A DNA stretch of 15,629 nt, taken from the NCBI GenBank assembly GCA_019594235.1, contig JAFDTG010000027.1, positions 1-15,629 on the forward strand. The letters run 5' to 3'. Positions 14,889 to 15,629 of the stretch are shown here, piece by piece; positions within the stretch are counted from its first letter, which is position 1, and every line of letters starts with the position of its first letter. A program made the translations under genes and the position numbers. The notes under the pieces are model-generated. The model worked only from the letters and a program-made list of their open reading frames with translations, searched no databases and was not told the origin of the DNA. The DNA is from Candidatus Saliniplasma halalkaliphilum (lineage in GTDB: Archaea > Thermoplasmatota > Thermoplasmata > Halarchaeoplasmatales > Halarchaeoplasmataceae).

Positions 14889-15626
14889 TTATGAACTTTC
14901 TATCCTAGGTGCTAATAAGTAGATTACTTTCCCATATCCGTCTGCAAACTGGAAGCGCATTTTGACAGGATAATCCGCTCCTATTTCCATACTTATGGGT
15001 GTATTACTTCCTACACATTTGATCATGCTCGAGAAGTAATCTAAAGCGAATAAAGACCTAACCTTTTCGTTTGCTTCGATTTCATCTAGCTCGTCTGGTG
15101 ATAATTTTAATCGCACCATATCCTCATCTTCTTCAGATATGATTTCAAAACCGTCAGGCCCTGCGGTTATAGAGATATGGTCTGATATATTCTGAGAAGC
15201 TTTTATTCCCTTCAATAAATGTTTTCCTAGGATAGTTAAATTGATAGGTAAATCTAGTTGTGGTACGTTTGGATCAGTCATTCCAGCAGTATCTAACAGT
15301 GGCATTTTTTGTGTAATATTATCTACTTCCATAATTAGTCTATTTTCATCTTCATTATGATTAATAGTAACGATATCACCTGAACCGGCTAATTTTAGGA
15401 ATTGGTCGATTTTTGAAAGGTTCAATCCCAATTCTGTTTCTTCAGCATCATAACTTTCGAAAGCATCCTTATTTAGGCTCAAATCGACCATGGCCACGTG
15501 CGCAGGATCAACTGCCTTCAAAGAAACACCTTCTTTATCCAAATTTAGTTTTACTTCATCTACTATCGTTCCAACTATTTCAATCAAGTCTTTCAATATC
15601 TCTGATTTGATTTCAGCGTTTAACAT
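14889..15626 (-). CDS. pcn: DNA polymerase sliding clamp (PCNA)
   Basis: Ring-forming clamp that tethers DNA polymerase, Fen1, ligase and other enzymes to DNA. The 245 aa are complete within the window, with the ATG at 15626. The family blocks are visible: VSLKAVDPAHVAMVDL at 34-49, FESYDAEE at 56-63, the interdomain connecting loop near 112-127 (TDPNVPQLDLP), FALDYFSSM at 193-201, and the terminal LAPRIE at 238-243, which contacts PIP-box partners. Length and order match archaeal homotrimeric PCNA. The protein is acidic overall. Its promoter lies beyond the window end. A helicase gene follows 43 bp downstream. Confidence 0.97.
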   Translation of the reverse strand: MLNAEIKSEILKDLIEIVGTIVDEVKLNLDKEGVSLKAVDPAHVAMVDLSLNKDAFESYDAEETELGLNLSKIDQFLKLAGSGDIVTINHNEDENRLIMEVDNITQKMPLLDTAGMTDPNVPQLDLPINLTILGKHLLKGIKASQNISDHISITAGPDGFEIISEEDEDMVRLKLSPDELDEIEANEKVRSLFALDYFSSMIKCVGSNTPISMEIGADYPVKMRFQFADGYGKVIYLLAPRIESS

Positions 15627-15629
15627 GGT

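Noticed and set aside
1..15629. CRISPR, mobile element, toxin-antitoxin or defence island
   Set aside because: No repeat arrays, transposase, integrase, nuclease cluster or terminal repeats are visible. The ribbon-helix-helix-like gene has no toxin-like partner: its neighbours are a membrane protein and HAM1.

Overview
The window is about 15.6 kb of an AT-rich archaeal chromosome. Archaeal identity rests on an archaeal PCNA, a glycerol-1-phosphate dehydrogenase (archaeal lipid stereochemistry), an archaeal/Thi4-type thiazole synthase, a Bud32 kinase, a UPF0179 protein, and archaeal TATA boxes. Together with a DnaK/DnaJ pair, which many archaea lack, this suggests a euryarchaeal lineage in the broad sense (Thermoplasmatota, methanogens and halophile relatives). 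I cannot fix the genus. Genes are densely packed, no gap reaches 300 bp, and I see no rRNA, tRNA, CRISPR array, insertion sequence or integrase.

Layout. Bases 2-3046 (+): the 3' part of dnaK (its first codons lie outside the window), then dnaJ. Bases 3038-5396 (-): thi4, then glycerol-1-phosphate dehydrogenase, then a cysteine-rich UPF0179 protein. Bases 5441-7382 (-): a two-gene unit encoding a membrane-anchored protein of four tandem ~115-residue beta-rich repeats and a four-helix membrane protein. Bases 7510-9127 (+): a TtuA/Ncs6-type tRNA thiolase, a small three-helix membrane protein and a small ribbon-helix-helix-like protein. Bases 9136-10337 (-): Bud32 kinase overlapping a RdgB/HAM1 nucleotide pyrophosphatase by ATGA. 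Bases 10429-12801 (+): a bacterial-type RNase PH, a DapA-family aldolase and a short-chain dehydrogenase, tightly spaced. Bases 12803-15626 (-): PCNA and a 680-residue Upf1/IGHMBP2-like SF1 helicase.

Expression signals are unusually readable. Several first-in-unit genes have a TATA-like box centred about 25-28 nt upstream of the start codon, which predicts leaderless mRNAs. Genes inside units instead carry Shine-Dalgarno sequences (GAGGTGA, GGAGG, AGGAG).

Most genes are housekeeping: protein folding, lipid backbone, thiamine, tRNA modification and maturation, nucleotide-pool cleaning, replication. The points most worth following are the bacterial-type RNase PH in an archaeal tRNA-maturation neighbourhood, the uncharacterised four-repeat surface protein with its membrane partner, and the PCNA-helicase pairing. 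I found no convincing evidence of a complete novel defence or mobile system.
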